Below, in pieces: positions 17,928-27,017 of a stretch of 64,000 nt of DNA. Within the stretch, counting starts at the first letter, position 1. Each line of letters begins with the position of its first letter. This DNA is from Bacteroidota bacterium (lineage in GTDB: Bacteria > Bacteroidota > Ignavibacteria > Kryptoniales > JAKASW01): contig JAJYIT010000010.1 of NCBI GenBank assembly GCA_021789975.1, positions 1 to 64,000 of the forward strand. The letters are read 5' to 3'. The notes under the pieces were generated by a model. The model was not told where the DNA came from. It searched no databases and was given only the letters and a program-made list of their open reading frames with translations. The position numbers and the translations under genes were made by a program.

Positions 17928-19178
17928 TTAAGAAATAAACTTCTTGAAAAGGAGCGTAGCATTGTGTCCCCCGAAACCGAAGGTATTGCTAATTGCGGCG
18001 TCAACAGTTTTCTTGATCGGCTTGTTCGGCACGTACTGGAGATCGCACTCCGGGTCCGCAGCTTCGTAGTTGATTGTCGGGGGAATCATGTCGCGAGTCA
18101 CCGCCAATATAGTTGCCACCGCTTCGACGCTCCCCGCCGCTCCAAGCTGATGACCCGTCATAGACTTGGTAGAGCTCACATGAAGCTTGTATGCGTGCTC
18201 GCCGAACACGGACTTTATAGCTTCGGTCTCAATCTTATCGTTCCATGGCGTCGAAGTTCCGTGGGCGTTGATGTAGTCGATATCTTCAGGACTCAGGCTC
18301 GCGTCCTTAAGGGCAAGTTTCATTGCTCTTACTGCACCTTCTCCCCCGGGTGCAGGCTGAGTAAGGTGAAAAGCATCGGCGGTAAGTCCGAAGCCGCCGA
18401 GTTCTGCAATAATCCTCGCCCCTCGCTTAGTCGCATGTTCAAGACTCTCGAGGACTACGACGCCGCCCCCTTCGCCCATAACGAAGCCGTCCCGATTCGC
18501 ATCAAACGGCCGGCTCGCGTGTTGCGGATCGTCATTGCGCGTTGAGAGAGCCTTCATTGAATTGAAACCTCCGATTCCCATCGGGCAAATCGCTGCTTCA
18601 GCTCCCCCGGTGATCATCATATCCGCATCGCCGCGCTCGATCAGCATCGCCGCATCGGCGATGGCATGCCCGGAGGTAGCGCATGCAGAGGTGGTGGCAT
18701 AGTTCGGGCCCTTTAGCTTGTAACGGATGGATATCTGCCCGGCCGCGATATCGGAAATCATCATCGGAATGAAGAACGGACTTATTCGGTCAGGTCCCTT
18801 CCTTTCGAAAAGGTTTTCCTGCTGTCTCTGGTAAGTCCACATTCCGCCGATGCCGCTACCGACAACAACCCCTACTCGATCACAGTCAATCTTCTCGAAA
18901 TCAGCACCCGCATCATCGATGGCTTGAGCGGCAGCAGCCAAAGCAAATTGAGTAAACAGATCCATCCGCTGCGCGCTCTTCCTGTCGAAATATTTCAGAG
19001 GGTCGAAGTCCTTTACCTCACAGGCGAACTTCGTATCGTAATTCGACGTGTCGAAATATGTTATCGGACCTGCCCCGCTTTTGCCTTCCATCATGGCCTG
19101 CCAGAACTCGCTTACACCAAGTCCGATGGGAGTTATTACTCCTAGTCCGGTTACAACGACGCGTCTTCCGCCCTTCAT
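17928..19178 (-). CDS. fabF: 3-oxoacyl-ACP synthase II
   Basis: A 416-residue condensing enzyme of fatty-acid elongation that joins malonyl-ACP to acyl-ACP. The Cys-His-His triad is visible: C166 in NYATTSACATSGHA, H306 in NAHGTSTPWND and H343 in STKSMTGHQLGAAGS. The Gly-rich end NTFGFGGHNATLLFKK is complete. It follows acpP by 31 bases and precedes rnc by 48 bases in one right-to-left operon. Confidence 0.97.
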   Translation of the reverse strand: MKGGRRVVVTGLGVITPIGLGVSEFWQAMMEGKSGAGPITYFDTSNYDTKFACEVKDFDPLKYFDRKSAQRMDLFTQFALAAAAQAIDDAGADFEKIDCDRVGVVVGSGIGGMWTYQRQQENLFERKGPDRISPFFIPMMISDIAAGQISIRYKLKGPNYATTSACATSGHAIADAAMLIERGDADMMITGGAEAAICPMGIGGFNSMKALSTRNDDPQHASRPFDANRDGFVMGEGGGVVVLESLEHATKRGARIIAELGGFGLTADAFHLTQPAPGGEGAVRAMKLALKDASLSPEDIDYINAHGTSTPWNDKIETEAIKSVFGEHAYKLHVSSTKSMTGHQLGAAGSVEAVATILAVTRDMIPPTINYEAADPECDLQYVPNKPIKKTVDAAISNTFGFGGHNATLLFKKFIS

Positions 19179-19209
19179 CCGAGAATCCTTCTAGATAAGT
19201 TCCTGATGA

Positions 19210-19449
19210 TTAGCTTACCTTCTGTTTCAAGTAGTTGATCGCATCCCCGACAGTGCGGATTTTTTCTGCATCCTGGTCCGGGATCTGGATGTTGAATGCC
19301 TTTTCAAACTCCATGACCAACTCGACAGTGTCGAGCGAATCGGCACCGAGATCATTTGTGAACGACGCTTCAGGCTTGACCTGCGACTCCTCGGCTCCTA
19401 GCTTGTTGACAATTATCTCTTTTACTTTTGCTTCTACATCTACTGGCAT
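19210..19449 (-). CDS. acpP: Acyl carrier protein
   Basis: A 79-residue acidic helical protein with the phosphopantetheine site [11 protein letters not shown] (Ser38). It carries the growing acyl chain between the fab enzymes encoded on both sides. An AGGATTAA-type sequence shortly upstream of the ATG is a plausible ribosome site. Normal length. Confidence 0.97.
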   Translation of the reverse strand: MPVDVEAKVKEIIVNKLGAEESQVKPEASFTNDLGADSLDTVELVMEFEKAFNIQIPDQDAEKIRTVGDAINYLKQKVS

Positions 19450-19473
19450 GATTAATCCTCCGTTGATTTGATT

Positions 19474-20232
19474 TTAAACTGACATCCCGCCGTCCACGGA
19501 TATAACCTGACCCGTTATATAGTCTGAATCCTGTGAGGCGAGAAAAAGTACGACTCTTGCAACCTCTTCCGGTTTTGCAACTCGCTTAAGTGGGATACTA
19601 TCTGCAACTGCTTTCTTCTGCTCCTCTGTCAGTGCCGAGGTCATGTCGGTGTCAATATAACCAGGAGCCACAGCATTGACAAGTATGTTCCTGCTTGCCA
19701 GTTCCTTCGCAATCGATTTAGTGAACCCGATGATACCGGCTTTCGAAGCCGCATAGTTCGACTGACCTGCGTTTCCTCTAATTCCGACCACGGAGCTTAT
19801 ATTTATGATCTTCCCGTATCTCTGTCCCATCATCACGCGCGAGACAGCCTTCGTATAATTGAATACGCTCTTTAGATTCGTCTGAACCACAACATCCCAA
19901 TCTTCCTCTTTCATCCTGAGAAGAAGATTGTCTCTGGTTATCCCTGCGTTGTTCACCAAGATATCGATCTTCCTGTAGCGGCCGACGACTTTATCCACAG
20001 CCTGGACCGCTGCCTCCGCGGATGCGGCATCCGATTCCACGGCGAGTACTTCTCTGCCGGTCGCCTCGACTTCTTCCGCCAGTTTCTCTGCAAGGGATAC
20101 CGAACTCTTGAAAGTGAATGCTACATCCGCTCCGTTTGAGGCAAGTTCCAGTACGATGGCGCGTCCGATTCCCCTGGTGCCCCCGGTCACGAGTGCAACC
20201 TTTCCGTCAAGCTTATGTGTGAGGTCAGGCAT
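19474..20232 (-). CDS. fabG: 3-oxoacyl-ACP reductase
   Basis: A 252-residue short-chain dehydrogenase that uses NADPH to reduce 3-oxoacyl-ACP. The Rossmann motif TGGTRGIG is at 17-24, NNAG near residue 92, and the Ser-Tyr-Lys set in NISSVVGIRG ... SNYAASKAG. The C-terminus (YITGQVISVDGGMSV) is the usual FabG ending. Its start overlaps the end of the DUF3109 gene by 8 bases, indicating translational coupling. Confidence 0.96.
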   Translation of the reverse strand: MPDLTHKLDGKVALVTGGTRGIGRAIVLELASNGADVAFTFKSSVSLAEKLAEEVEATGREVLAVESDAASAEAAVQAVDKVVGRYRKIDILVNNAGITRDNLLLRMKEEDWDVVVQTNLKSVFNYTKAVSRVMMGQRYGKIINISSVVGIRGNAGQSNYAASKAGIIGFTKSIAKELASRNILVNAVAPGYIDTDMTSALTEEQKKAVADSIPLKRVAKPEEVARVVLFLASQDSDYITGQVISVDGGMSV

Positions 20233-20836
20233 TCTTCAACGTCTCCTGGTTCTTGGTGCCCGAAAAGTTGTTCCGGAAATATTTCAGTACTTCTTCGTGC
20301 TTCGCACCACCAAGCGCAAACTCCAGTTCGATCGAACAGACCTCAACGATCTTCTTGCCGTCAGCTTTTACAGCCGTGCAGCAACTCGCATCTCCCGAAC
20401 ACAGATCGTCATATTCGAATATGCCGTCAACTTTTGTAATCGGAAAAAGCACGCAATAGTACGGTTTGAGAGAGAACCGGTTCAGGCACTCTTCCTTTTC
20501 CGCGACCTGAAGCGAACATCGGCCCAGTCTATCGAGAAAGACACACTTGCCGTTGTAAACCTCGGTGCTCACATGATTTCCTGAAGGGAAGTCCGCATCT
20601 TCCTCTTCTGTGTTGTCAAACCAATTGTCCCTTTCGTTAGTTTGTGTTTCATCGAGGTATTTTTCGATCAGATCTGCGCGAGCCATTATTCGATCCCGCT
20701 CCGTCGGGTCGAGGTACACTCCGTGTCTGCAGCAATTAGATGTACATGCCGCAGGACCGTTCGGAGCTTCGAAACTCTCCGTGAATAGTTGAACAGCAAA
20801 CTTCATTCCTGCCACATCAATTGCTTTCTCACTCAT
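20225..20836 (-). CDS. DUF3109-like cysteine-rich protein
   Basis: A 203-residue protein related to the DUF3109/YkgJ-type metal-binding families. Cysteines occur in ACTSNCCRHGVYLDPTERD near the N-terminus and in GKCVFLDRLGRCSLQ, NRFSLKPYYCVLFP, DDLCSGDASCC and EVCSIE. Such proteins are thought to hold zinc or an iron-sulfur cluster; no activity is established. It is coupled by a 4-base overlap to fabD upstream and by an 8-base overlap to fabG downstream, so it is made with fatty-acid synthesis enzymes. No membrane segment is visible. A role in acyl-ACP metabolism or its redox control is only inferred from position. Confidence 0.7.
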   Translation of the reverse strand: MSEKAIDVAGMKFAVQLFTESFEAPNGPAACTSNCCRHGVYLDPTERDRIMARADLIEKYLDETQTNERDNWFDNTEEEDADFPSGNHVSTEVYNGKCVFLDRLGRCSLQVAEKEECLNRFSLKPYYCVLFPITKVDGIFEYDDLCSGDASCCTAVKADGKKIVEVCSIELEFALGGAKHEEVLKYFRNNFSGTKNQETLKNA

Positions 20837-21789
20837 TCTGCAACAATCCCTGCTTCGGTGAGTTTATCGTAGCCGGTGATTTCGGCGTCCGGCACCGTTC
20901 TCTTCACGAGTCCCTGCAAGACTTTGCCGGGCCCGATTTCCACGAATCTGCGAACGCCATCATTATACATATTGAGTACAGATTCGCTCCATCTTACCGG
21001 ATTGGTAAGCTGGCTGATGAGAGCTTCCCTTATTTCGTCCGCGCCTCTGACGGGTGCAGCTGTCACGTTTGCATACACCGGCACTTTAGCATTGCGGATC
21101 TCCGCGTCGATAATTGCTTTCTCCAGATCTTCCCTCGCGGCTTCCATAAGTGGAGAATGGAACGCACCGCTCACAACCAGCTCCTTGACAATCTTCGCGC
21201 CCTTTGATTTCGCGATAACCATGGCGCTTCGCACATTGCCGACATCACCCGATATTACGGTCTGTCCGGGAGAGTTATAATTTGCAGGTTGAACGAAACC
21301 GTTCACGGAGGCCTCCGCGCAGACACTCTCGACAACTTTCTCGTCAAGCCCGACGACTGCCGCCATCGTACCATGACGTGCTGTTCCTGCCTGCTGCATA
21401 AGTTTCCCTCTCAGGCCGACCAATGAAAGAGCATTCTCGAAGTCGATCGCGCCTCCGGCGTATAATGCCGAATACTCACCCAGAGAGTGTCCGGCCACGG
21501 CATCAAATCCGTTGGGTATCGGGTAGCTCTTTTCGGCAGTCAAGGAAAACGCCACGGCGCTGTGCAAAAATATCGCAGGCTGTGTTGCAGCAGTCTGGCG
21601 CAGTTCTTCTTCCGGTCCCTCGAAGCAAAGCTTTGATATATCGAAGCCGAGAATCCGGTTTGCCTTCTCAAACATGTCTCTTGCTCGCGAGCTGGCTTCA
21701 TACCAGTCCTTAGCCATTCCAACATACTGAGAGCCCTGACCGGGAAATATAAGCGCGGTCCTTTTAGCTGCGTTCAATTCGTCTGCCAT
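20833..21789 (-). CDS. fabD: Malonyl-CoA:ACP transacylase
   Basis: A 318-residue enzyme that loads malonyl groups onto ACP. The nucleophile motif is GHSLGEY (Ser102), the oxyanion loop FPGQGSQ (15-21), and the catalytic His lies in VSGAFHSPLM (about 209). The end (VRRFVEIGPGKVLQGLVKR) is typical. It lies between fabH and the DUF3109 gene in the right-to-left operon. Confidence 0.96.
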   Translation of the reverse strand: MADELNAAKRTALIFPGQGSQYVGMAKDWYEASSRARDMFEKANRILGFDISKLCFEGPEEELRQTAATQPAIFLHSAVAFSLTAEKSYPIPNGFDAVAGHSLGEYSALYAGGAIDFENALSLVGLRGKLMQQAGTARHGTMAAVVGLDEKVVESVCAEASVNGFVQPANYNSPGQTVISGDVGNVRSAMVIAKSKGAKIVKELVVSGAFHSPLMEAAREDLEKAIIDAEIRNAKVPVYANVTAAPVRGADEIREALISQLTNPVRWSESVLNMYNDGVRRFVEIGPGKVLQGLVKRTVPDAEITGYDKLTEAGIVAE

Positions 21790-21829
21790 AGAAAGAATTC
21801 TTGAAACTGTCCATATGCCTTCAGATCCA

Positions 21830-22843
21830 CTATATTGCCCACTTAACGAGGATAGCGCCCCAGGTGTAGCCGGCTCCGAATGCGGAAAGCACGAGTGTCT
21901 GTCCCTTCTTGAGCTTGCCGTTTTGATAATATTCCGACAGACAAAGCGGTATCGTCGCAGCCGTAGTATTTCCGTAACGATCTATGTTCAGCATGACCTT
22001 TGAGCTATCGAGCTCCATCCTGTTTGCCGTCGCGTCTATGATCCGTTTGTTCGCCTGGTGCGGTACGAGCCAGTCGACATCCCGCCCGGTGAGGTTGTTT
22101 CGTTTCATTATTTCATAAGAGACATCTGCCATCCCCACCACGGCGACTTTGAACACGGCTTTCCCATCCTGGTACAGGTAATGCATTTTGCGGTCGACTG
22201 TTTCATGGGTAGCCGGGTTGAGGCTCCCCCCTCCAAGTATGTTAAGAGTCGAGCCGCCGGCACCATCGCAACGGACGATGTGATCGAGAATACCATACTC
22301 GTCGCTCTCGGTGGGCTCGAGCAGGACCGCAGCACCCGCATCGCCAAAAAGGATGCAGTTTGCCCTGTCCGTATAATCGGTAATCGCCGACATCTTGTCA
22401 GCACCGACCACAATTACTTTCTTGTAAGAACCGTTTTCGACAAACTGTGCAGCAGTCACAAGTGAAAAAATAAATCCCGAACACGCCGCGGACAGGTCGA
22501 AGCCCCAGGCGTTCTTAGCACCAATTTTTTCCTGCACGACGCACGCGGTAGAAGGAAAGAACATATCCGGAGTAATCGTCGCGACCACAATAAGGTCAAT
22601 CTCGGAGGCCGACATGTTTTTCTTCTTGAGCAAATCGTTTATTGCCCCCGATGCCAGATCACTGGTCGCTCCGTTTTTGAGTATTCGCCTCTCGACGATG
22701 CCGGTTCTTGTCCTTATCCACTCATCTGTGGTATCGACCGTTTTTTCAAGCTCAGAATTTGTGAGCCGGTACTCCGGCACGAAGTGTCCGACACCGGTTA
22801 TCGCGGCCCGAAACGGTCTCTTTTGGTCGTTTGTTGACATCAT
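21830..22843 (-). CDS. fabH: 3-oxoacyl-ACP synthase III
   Basis: A 337-residue initiating condensing enzyme that joins acetyl- (or branched acyl-) CoA with malonyl-ACP. The triad is Cys121 (DLSAACSGF), His near 256 (VPHQANKRI) and Asn near 286 (YGNTTAATIPL). Two consecutive ATGs are possible; either gives the same enzyme. The first overlaps the plsX stop region by 4 bases, so translation is coupled to plsX. Confidence 0.96.
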   Translation of the reverse strand: MMSTNDQKRPFRAAITGVGHFVPEYRLTNSELEKTVDTTDEWIRTRTGIVERRILKNGATSDLASGAINDLLKKKNMSASEIDLIVVATITPDMFFPSTACVVQEKIGAKNAWGFDLSAACSGFIFSLVTAAQFVENGSYKKVIVVGADKMSAITDYTDRANCILFGDAGAAVLLEPTESDEYGILDHIVRCDGAGGSTLNILGGGSLNPATHETVDRKMHYLYQDGKAVFKVAVVGMADVSYEIMKRNNLTGRDVDWLVPHQANKRIIDATANRMELDSSKVMLNIDRYGNTTAATIPLCLSEYYQNGKLKKGQTLVLSAFGAGYTWGAILVKWAI

Positions 22844-23850
22844 GAAGCCCTTACTTCAATTTTTGATATCGAGCTCTCTATCAGCCTGGCGATATTGTGG
22901 TTCACCATCTCCTCGGCACGGAGAACCATGTTCTTCACGGCAAGAGCCGTCGAACCACCATGGCCGATAATCGAAATTCCGTTTACACCGAGGAGCGGTG
23001 CGCCGCCCTGTGTTTCGTAGTTGAACCCCTTCAAGACCTTTTTGAGCGTCGTTGCAGCCATCGCTGCCCGGATCGATCTAACTATACTGCCTGTGGCATA
23101 ATTCTTAAACCTTGACCTCAGAGTCGGCAGAATGCTTTCTGCAAATTTCAGGACGATGTTACCGACAAACCCATCCGACAAGACGACATCGGCCTTGCCG
23201 GCAAAGATGTCCCTTCCTTCGACATTCCCGATAAAATTAAGGCTGCTCCTCTCCAGTAATGGATAAGCGGCCTGTGCCATTTCATTCCCTTTAGAACTTT
23301 CTTCACCGATATTTAGAAGGCCAACTGTAGGATTCTTCTTCTTCAGTATTTCTCGGGCGTAAATAGATCCCATAACTCCAAACTCGACTATGTGCTGCGG
23401 ACGGCTGTCCGAATTGGCACCCGAGTCTATGAGCAAGCATACATCATTTATAGTGGGAAGAGGAGTACCCACCGCCGGCCTGCCGACGCCTTTTAAGCGA
23501 CCCAGCAAAAGCGTCGACGCGGCCATGAATGCACCCGTGTTCCCTGCACTCACTATGGCGTCAACATGCCTTTCTTTGTGAAGATTCACTCCGACGACAA
23601 TCGACGAATCTCGTTTCTGTTTCAAAGCAACGTTCGGCGTTTCTTCCATGCCGATGACTTCTCTAGCATCTTCAATAGAGTAGTTCAGGCCTGAAGGGTT
23701 GAACTTCAAAATCTCACTTTCGACCTCTTCCTTACGGCCGACAAACACGAGTTCGAACCGGTTTCTCCCTTCACGCAGGGCTTGCAGCCCGCCCTCAACG
23801 ATCTTGAGCGGGGCCTCGTCGCCTCCCATGGCGTCTAATCCTATTCGCAT
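22840..23850 (-). CDS. plsX: Phosphate acyltransferase PlsX
   Basis: A 336-residue enzyme that converts acyl-ACP to acyl-phosphate, the first step of phospholipid synthesis with PlsY. The N-terminus MRIGLDAMGGDEAPLKIVEG and the GAMGSIYA-like segment (VMGSIYAREIL), the SDGFVGNIVLKFAES motif and the GGAPLLGVNGISIIGHGGS motif are diagnostic. The order rpmF-plsX-fabH is widely conserved. A 170-base gap separates it from rpmF. Confidence 0.96.
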   Translation of the reverse strand: MRIGLDAMGGDEAPLKIVEGGLQALREGRNRFELVFVGRKEEVESEILKFNPSGLNYSIEDAREVIGMEETPNVALKQKRDSSIVVGVNLHKERHVDAIVSAGNTGAFMAASTLLLGRLKGVGRPAVGTPLPTINDVCLLIDSGANSDSRPQHIVEFGVMGSIYAREILKKKNPTVGLLNIGEESSKGNEMAQAAYPLLERSSLNFIGNVEGRDIFAGKADVVLSDGFVGNIVLKFAESILPTLRSRFKNYATGSIVRSIRAAMAATTLKKVLKGFNYETQGGAPLLGVNGISIIGHGGSTALAVKNMVLRAEEMVNHNIARLIESSISKIEVRAS

Positions 23851-24021
23851 TCAGCTCCCGGGGATATGACTCTTCGCTCCATTCCCGCGCGCAACGCAAC
23901 TTCCCCGGACTGACGACTCCGGGCGGAGTTCATCGAACAGAGAAGGCTGTATACGGAAAATGGGAATCGGGGTGAGGTCGGATTCCACTGTCCTGTCAAT
24001 GGGTCAGTCGACTGAATGTGC

Positions 24022-24204
24022 CTACGCGCTCTTCGGTATGAAAGTAACCCTTCCGCTGTAGTAACCACAATTGGGGCAGGCCCTATGCGGAAGTTTCGGC
24101 TCATGACAGTGCGGACATTCTGACACAGTCGGTGCCGTAGCTTTGTAATGCGTACGTCTCTTGGCGCCTCTTGTCTTAGAATGCCTGCGTTTTGGATTTG
24201 GCAT
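24022..24204 (-). CDS. rpmF: 50S ribosomal protein L32
   Basis: A 60-residue basic protein starting [21 protein letters not shown] zinc ribbon is formed by CPHC and CPNC separated by 11 residues (EPKLPHRA plus flanks), so this is the zinc-containing type. It lies 84 bases after the DUF177 gene, the classical yceD-rpmF pair, upstream of plsX. Confidence 0.97.
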   Translation of the reverse strand: MPNPKRRHSKTRGAKRRTHYKATAPTVSECPHCHEPKLPHRACPNCGYYSGRVTFIPKSA

Positions 24205-24288
24205 ATTAACTCCTTAATGCTTTAACTTGGTTTTCGAGCATCAATTCTGGTCAATCTTTTCTCAGTAGCCTTGACTCAGCAGCACTCA

Positions 24289-24813
24289 TCAATTGCTTCC
24301 GTGCGACATGCGTCCGATATTAGACCTGAAACCGTTACCTGCCTCGTCCTTAGAGCAGTCACACTTTTCCTTGTTCAGGTCGGCTCCGCAGGTTCCGCAG
24401 AGCCCGGCGCAGTTCTCTCCGCACAGAAGTTTCAGCGGCACTGATAAAAGTATGTACTGCCTTACATCCTCATCGATGTCGATCTCGTTCGCGCCTCTAT
24501 CGAGGACCGTCACTTCGCTGCGATCTCTTTCTTCCTCAGTGCTTCCGCGCGGTCTCGATGACATATCATAAACGTAAGTCATCCGGTAAGTGATGCTTAC
24601 CTCTTTATCGAAGTCTCCGAGGCAGCGGTCACACACAAACTTCCCGGTTGTACTGATGTGACCGAGCAAGAATAGCTGTGTTCTCCGCCTTTCAAGCTCA
24701 ACCTTAACGAGAACTGGCTTCGAAAATCGCTCATCCAACTCCAATGAGGAAGGATCCTCATTGAATTCATATTGATGGACTCCCTCCGAGAGATTGGATA
24801 TGTTTATTTTCAT
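24289..24813 (-). CDS. DUF177 (YceD-like) protein
   Basis: A 174-residue protein of the YceD/DUF177 family, nearly always next to rpmF. The CDRCLGDF motif at about 66-73 is the family signature. A C-terminal Cys cluster (CGENCAGLCGTCGADLNKEK then CDC) suggests metal binding. In plants and some bacteria the family aids 23S rRNA accumulation; the bacterial role is not settled. First gene of the fab operon here. Confidence 0.88.
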   Translation of the reverse strand: MKINISNLSEGVHQYEFNEDPSSLELDERFSKPVLVKVELERRRTQLFLLGHISTTGKFVCDRCLGDFDKEVSITYRMTYVYDMSSRPRGSTEEERDRSEVTVLDRGANEIDIDEDVRQYILLSVPLKLLCGENCAGLCGTCGADLNKEKCDCSKDEAGNGFRSNIGRMSHGSN

Positions 24814-24904
24814 ACGTCAAAACTCGAAGATTAAATCTAATGACAATCCGCAGAACGAATGTGCAGACTGCCTGCTGACTCCTCCCGCCGCCTTTGAATT
24901 CTCT

Positions 24905-24912
24905 CAAACTTA
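24905..24912 (-). promoter_or_regulatory. Possible -7 box for the DUF177-rpmF-fab operon
   Basis: TAAGTTTG on the minus strand fits the Bacteroidota TAnnTTTG -7 consensus. There is no clear TTG at the -33 position. It would give a leader of about 85 bases. Confidence 0.25.
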
Positions 24913-25052
24913 CATGGCCTGCGAAAAAAGCATGTAAATATAACCAGACGAAGGAAGTTATCCAAGGGATGCGAGGAGGATGCGCCTAAGACTGCGTTTT
25001 TGGAGGAATGCGATGCAGATTGCCTCAAGTCGAACAATTTTTCCTACAAGGC

Positions 25053-25081
25053 TTGACTTAATAGAACTCCGGGAATAAATT
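25053..25081 (+). promoter_or_regulatory. Promoter of the Fn3/SpoIID pair
   Basis: TTGACT, exactly 17 bases, then TAAATT (followed by GA). Transcription would start near 25088, only about five bases before the ATG at 25093, and there is no Shine-Dalgarno sequence at that ATG, so the mRNA could be nearly leaderless. Confidence 0.4.
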
Positions 25082-25092
25082 GACATATCGAT

Positions 25093-25518
25093 ATGAAATA
25101 CGCAGTGTTGGTGGCATCGTTTTTCCTGATCGTGGCATTCTCACCCATGTCTACCGTGACATTTTCTAGCCTGCGTGGGACTCCCGAATCGGACGCGGTC
25201 CTGGTTCAGTGGTCAACTTCGCAGGAAGACGGTCTCAGCGGATTCGAGGTGCAGAAAGCATCCGCTGTGGACAACCAATTCTACTCGCTTGGATCGATCA
25301 ATGCAGCCGGCCCTGGAAGCACATACCAGTTTTACGACCGGGCTATCTACAAAACCGCCTCGAGCGCCATCTTCAGATATCGCGTTGCAGCCATCGGGAT
25401 GGACGGAAGCACCGTAATTGCCTACTCCAATATCATCTCGGTGGATTTTAATTACTCGTCCGGCCTCTCCGGAATTGCGAGCAAGACCTGGGGCAGCATC
25501 AAAGCAATGTTTAGATGA
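25093..25518 (+). CDS. Small exported Fn3-like protein
   Basis: A 141-residue protein with an N-terminal hydrophobic signal (MKYAVLVASFFLIVAFSPMS) and a single fibronectin-III-like domain (about 20-118: VLVQWSTSQEDGLSGFEVQK ... FRYRVAAIGMDGSTVIAYSN), common in secreted proteins of this phylum. The tail (SGLSGIASKTWGSIKAMFR) is amphipathic. No cell-anchor is seen. Its stop overlaps the start of the SpoIID-like gene by 4 bases (ATGA), so the two are co-translated and may act together at the envelope. Exact function unknown. Confidence 0.7.
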   Translation: MKYAVLVASFFLIVAFSPMSTVTFSSLRGTPESDAVLVQWSTSQEDGLSGFEVQKASAVDNQFYSLGSINAAGPGSTYQFYDRAIYKTASSAIFRYRVAAIGMDGSTVIAYSNIISVDFNYSSGLSGIASKTWGSIKAMFR

Positions 25519-26891
25519 TTTTGGGAAGGGCCTGCCTTTCGCATAGCCCTCCATCGCGCTGGTTAACGTCGCATCGGGCGGTTTGCGGTGGATATGCTAA
25601 CCGAAAATTCCCTCCTCCGTTTGTCCCCATACTCTTCTTCCTTCTAGTTTTTTCTTCCGGCGCTTTATCTCAAACCCGTTCGCAAGAATACGGAAGAGAG
25701 GGACCAATCATCCGGGTAAGCCTTGAAGGTGGTGTCCACAGGATTTCACTCCAACTTAGCGGCACGTACAAGCTCGCATATGAAGATGTAACCATAGCAA
25801 GTGTATCCGACGCCTCAATTTCCATCAGCTACTCCGAACATGGTACACCGACTGTCGAGCTTCCAAACCAGGAGCTACAATTCTTCTCCCCAATTATTAT
25901 CGAGCCGGCATCAATCGATAACATGACATCGACTCCCACGATCGCGAAGGACGGGGTAGGTATAAGCCACGAGACATACCCCGGGATGGTGGAAGTGATC
26001 CCTGAAAGCAGCGGGACATTCAGGCTTCTCAACTTAGTTAACACCGAGACTTACCTTCGGGGCGTAGTTCCAAACGAACTCGTCAACGACCTGACTCCCG
26101 ATGAGCTCCAGGCTTGCATGGCCCAGGCAGTTGCGGCACGAAACTATGCGTTCTTTAGAATGAGCCAGAGAGACTCGAATGACTTTGATGTCTATGGCGA
26201 CACTCGCGATCAAGTCTACTCTGGAATCCAGGGTTACAAGCCGATGACAGACAGCGCAGTAGAAATGACTCGCGGGATCCTGGTTGATTACCAGGGCCAG
26301 CCGGCACGATGCTTCTTCCACTCCACATGCGGCGGGCACACTGCGAGCGTCCAAAATGTCTGGCAGGGACAGCCTGCTCTTCCATATCTTTCCGGAGTAT
26401 CAGACATCGATCCCGCCACCGGCAAAGCATTTTGTGCCGCATCTCCGAAATTCAGGTGGACCACCACATTCACCGGCGCGGAGCTTGACAGGCTCGTCAG
26501 GCAAAACCTTGCTCTGGCAAGTCCCATCTATGCCGGTCAAACCGTGCGAGGAGGCGTCGAGGACCTCAAAGTAGTCAACCGTTTCAAATCAGGCCGCGTG
26601 GATACTCTGGAGATCCAAATGAAAGATGGAAGAAAATACATAGTGAGGGGAGACAGGATACGATATCTACTCCAGGACCGCGGCAAGTTGCTTTACAGCA
26701 GTCTCTTCAATTTGAGAATAGTAAGAGAGCGTTTTGGAAAGATTGATCGCATAGTTTTGAATGGTAGAGGAGACGGTCACGGAGTAGGCATGTGCCAGTG
26801 GGGAGCCATAGGAATGTCAAAAGCGGGCTTCGATTATAAACAGATACTGGAACATTACTATCCTGGCACAGAAGTGGTGAAAAAATATTAA
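25515..26891 (+). CDS. SpoIID/LytB-domain cell-wall protein
   Basis: A 458-residue protein with an N-terminal hydrophobic export segment (about 30-52, FVPILFFLLVFSSGALS). The SpoIID domain spans about 160-445 and includes YLRGVVPNEL, QAVAARNYAFF, DQVYSGI, FHSTCGGHT and the C-terminal GRGDGHGVGMCQWGAIGM and YYPGTEV. In Bacillus SpoIID is a peptidoglycan lytic transglycosylase acting with amidases; related proteins occur in many non-sporulating Gram-negatives, where they probably trim denuded glycan. The catalytic acid region (PNEL) is present. It is translationally coupled to the small Fn3 protein. A GC-rich hairpin follows at 26918-26948. Confidence 0.88.
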   Translation: MILGRACLSHSPPSRWLTSHRAVCGGYANRKFPPPFVPILFFLLVFSSGALSQTRSQEYGREGPIIRVSLEGGVHRISLQLSGTYKLAYEDVTIASVSDASISISYSEHGTPTVELPNQELQFFSPIIIEPASIDNMTSTPTIAKDGVGISHETYPGMVEVIPESSGTFRLLNLVNTETYLRGVVPNELVNDLTPDELQACMAQAVAARNYAFFRMSQRDSNDFDVYGDTRDQVYSGIQGYKPMTDSAVEMTRGILVDYQGQPARCFFHSTCGGHTASVQNVWQGQPALPYLSGVSDIDPATGKAFCAASPKFRWTTTFTGAELDRLVRQNLALASPIYAGQTVRGGVEDLKVVNRFKSGRVDTLEIQMKDGRKYIVRGDRIRYLLQDRGKLLYSSLFNLRIVRERFGKIDRIVLNGRGDGHGVGMCQWGAIGMSKAGFDYKQILEHYYPGTEVVKKY

Positions 26892-26917
26892 CGCCGTGTC
26901 TAGTCCGCGTTGCGACT

Positions 26918-26948
26918 GCCTGCCTGCTTGCCTGTCCGGTAGGCAGGC
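26918..26948. repeat. Dispersed GCCTGCC/GGTAGGCAGGC repeat with hairpin
   Basis: GCCTGCCT and AGGCAGGC (8-base stem) flank CTTGCCTGTCCGGT-like sequence. It shares CCGGTAGGCAG with the palindrome at 31679-31696. It sits between the SpoIID gene and maf and may also act as a transcription stop. In reverse it would encode a Pro-Asp-Arg-Gln-Ala-Gly type peptide, a pattern known for such repeats. Confidence 0.6.
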
Positions 26949-27017
26949 TAACAGCTGTGGAGATAGGCCACCGAATATTGCCGACTCGAAATCAGTTACT
27001 GAAGGTACGAAATTGAG

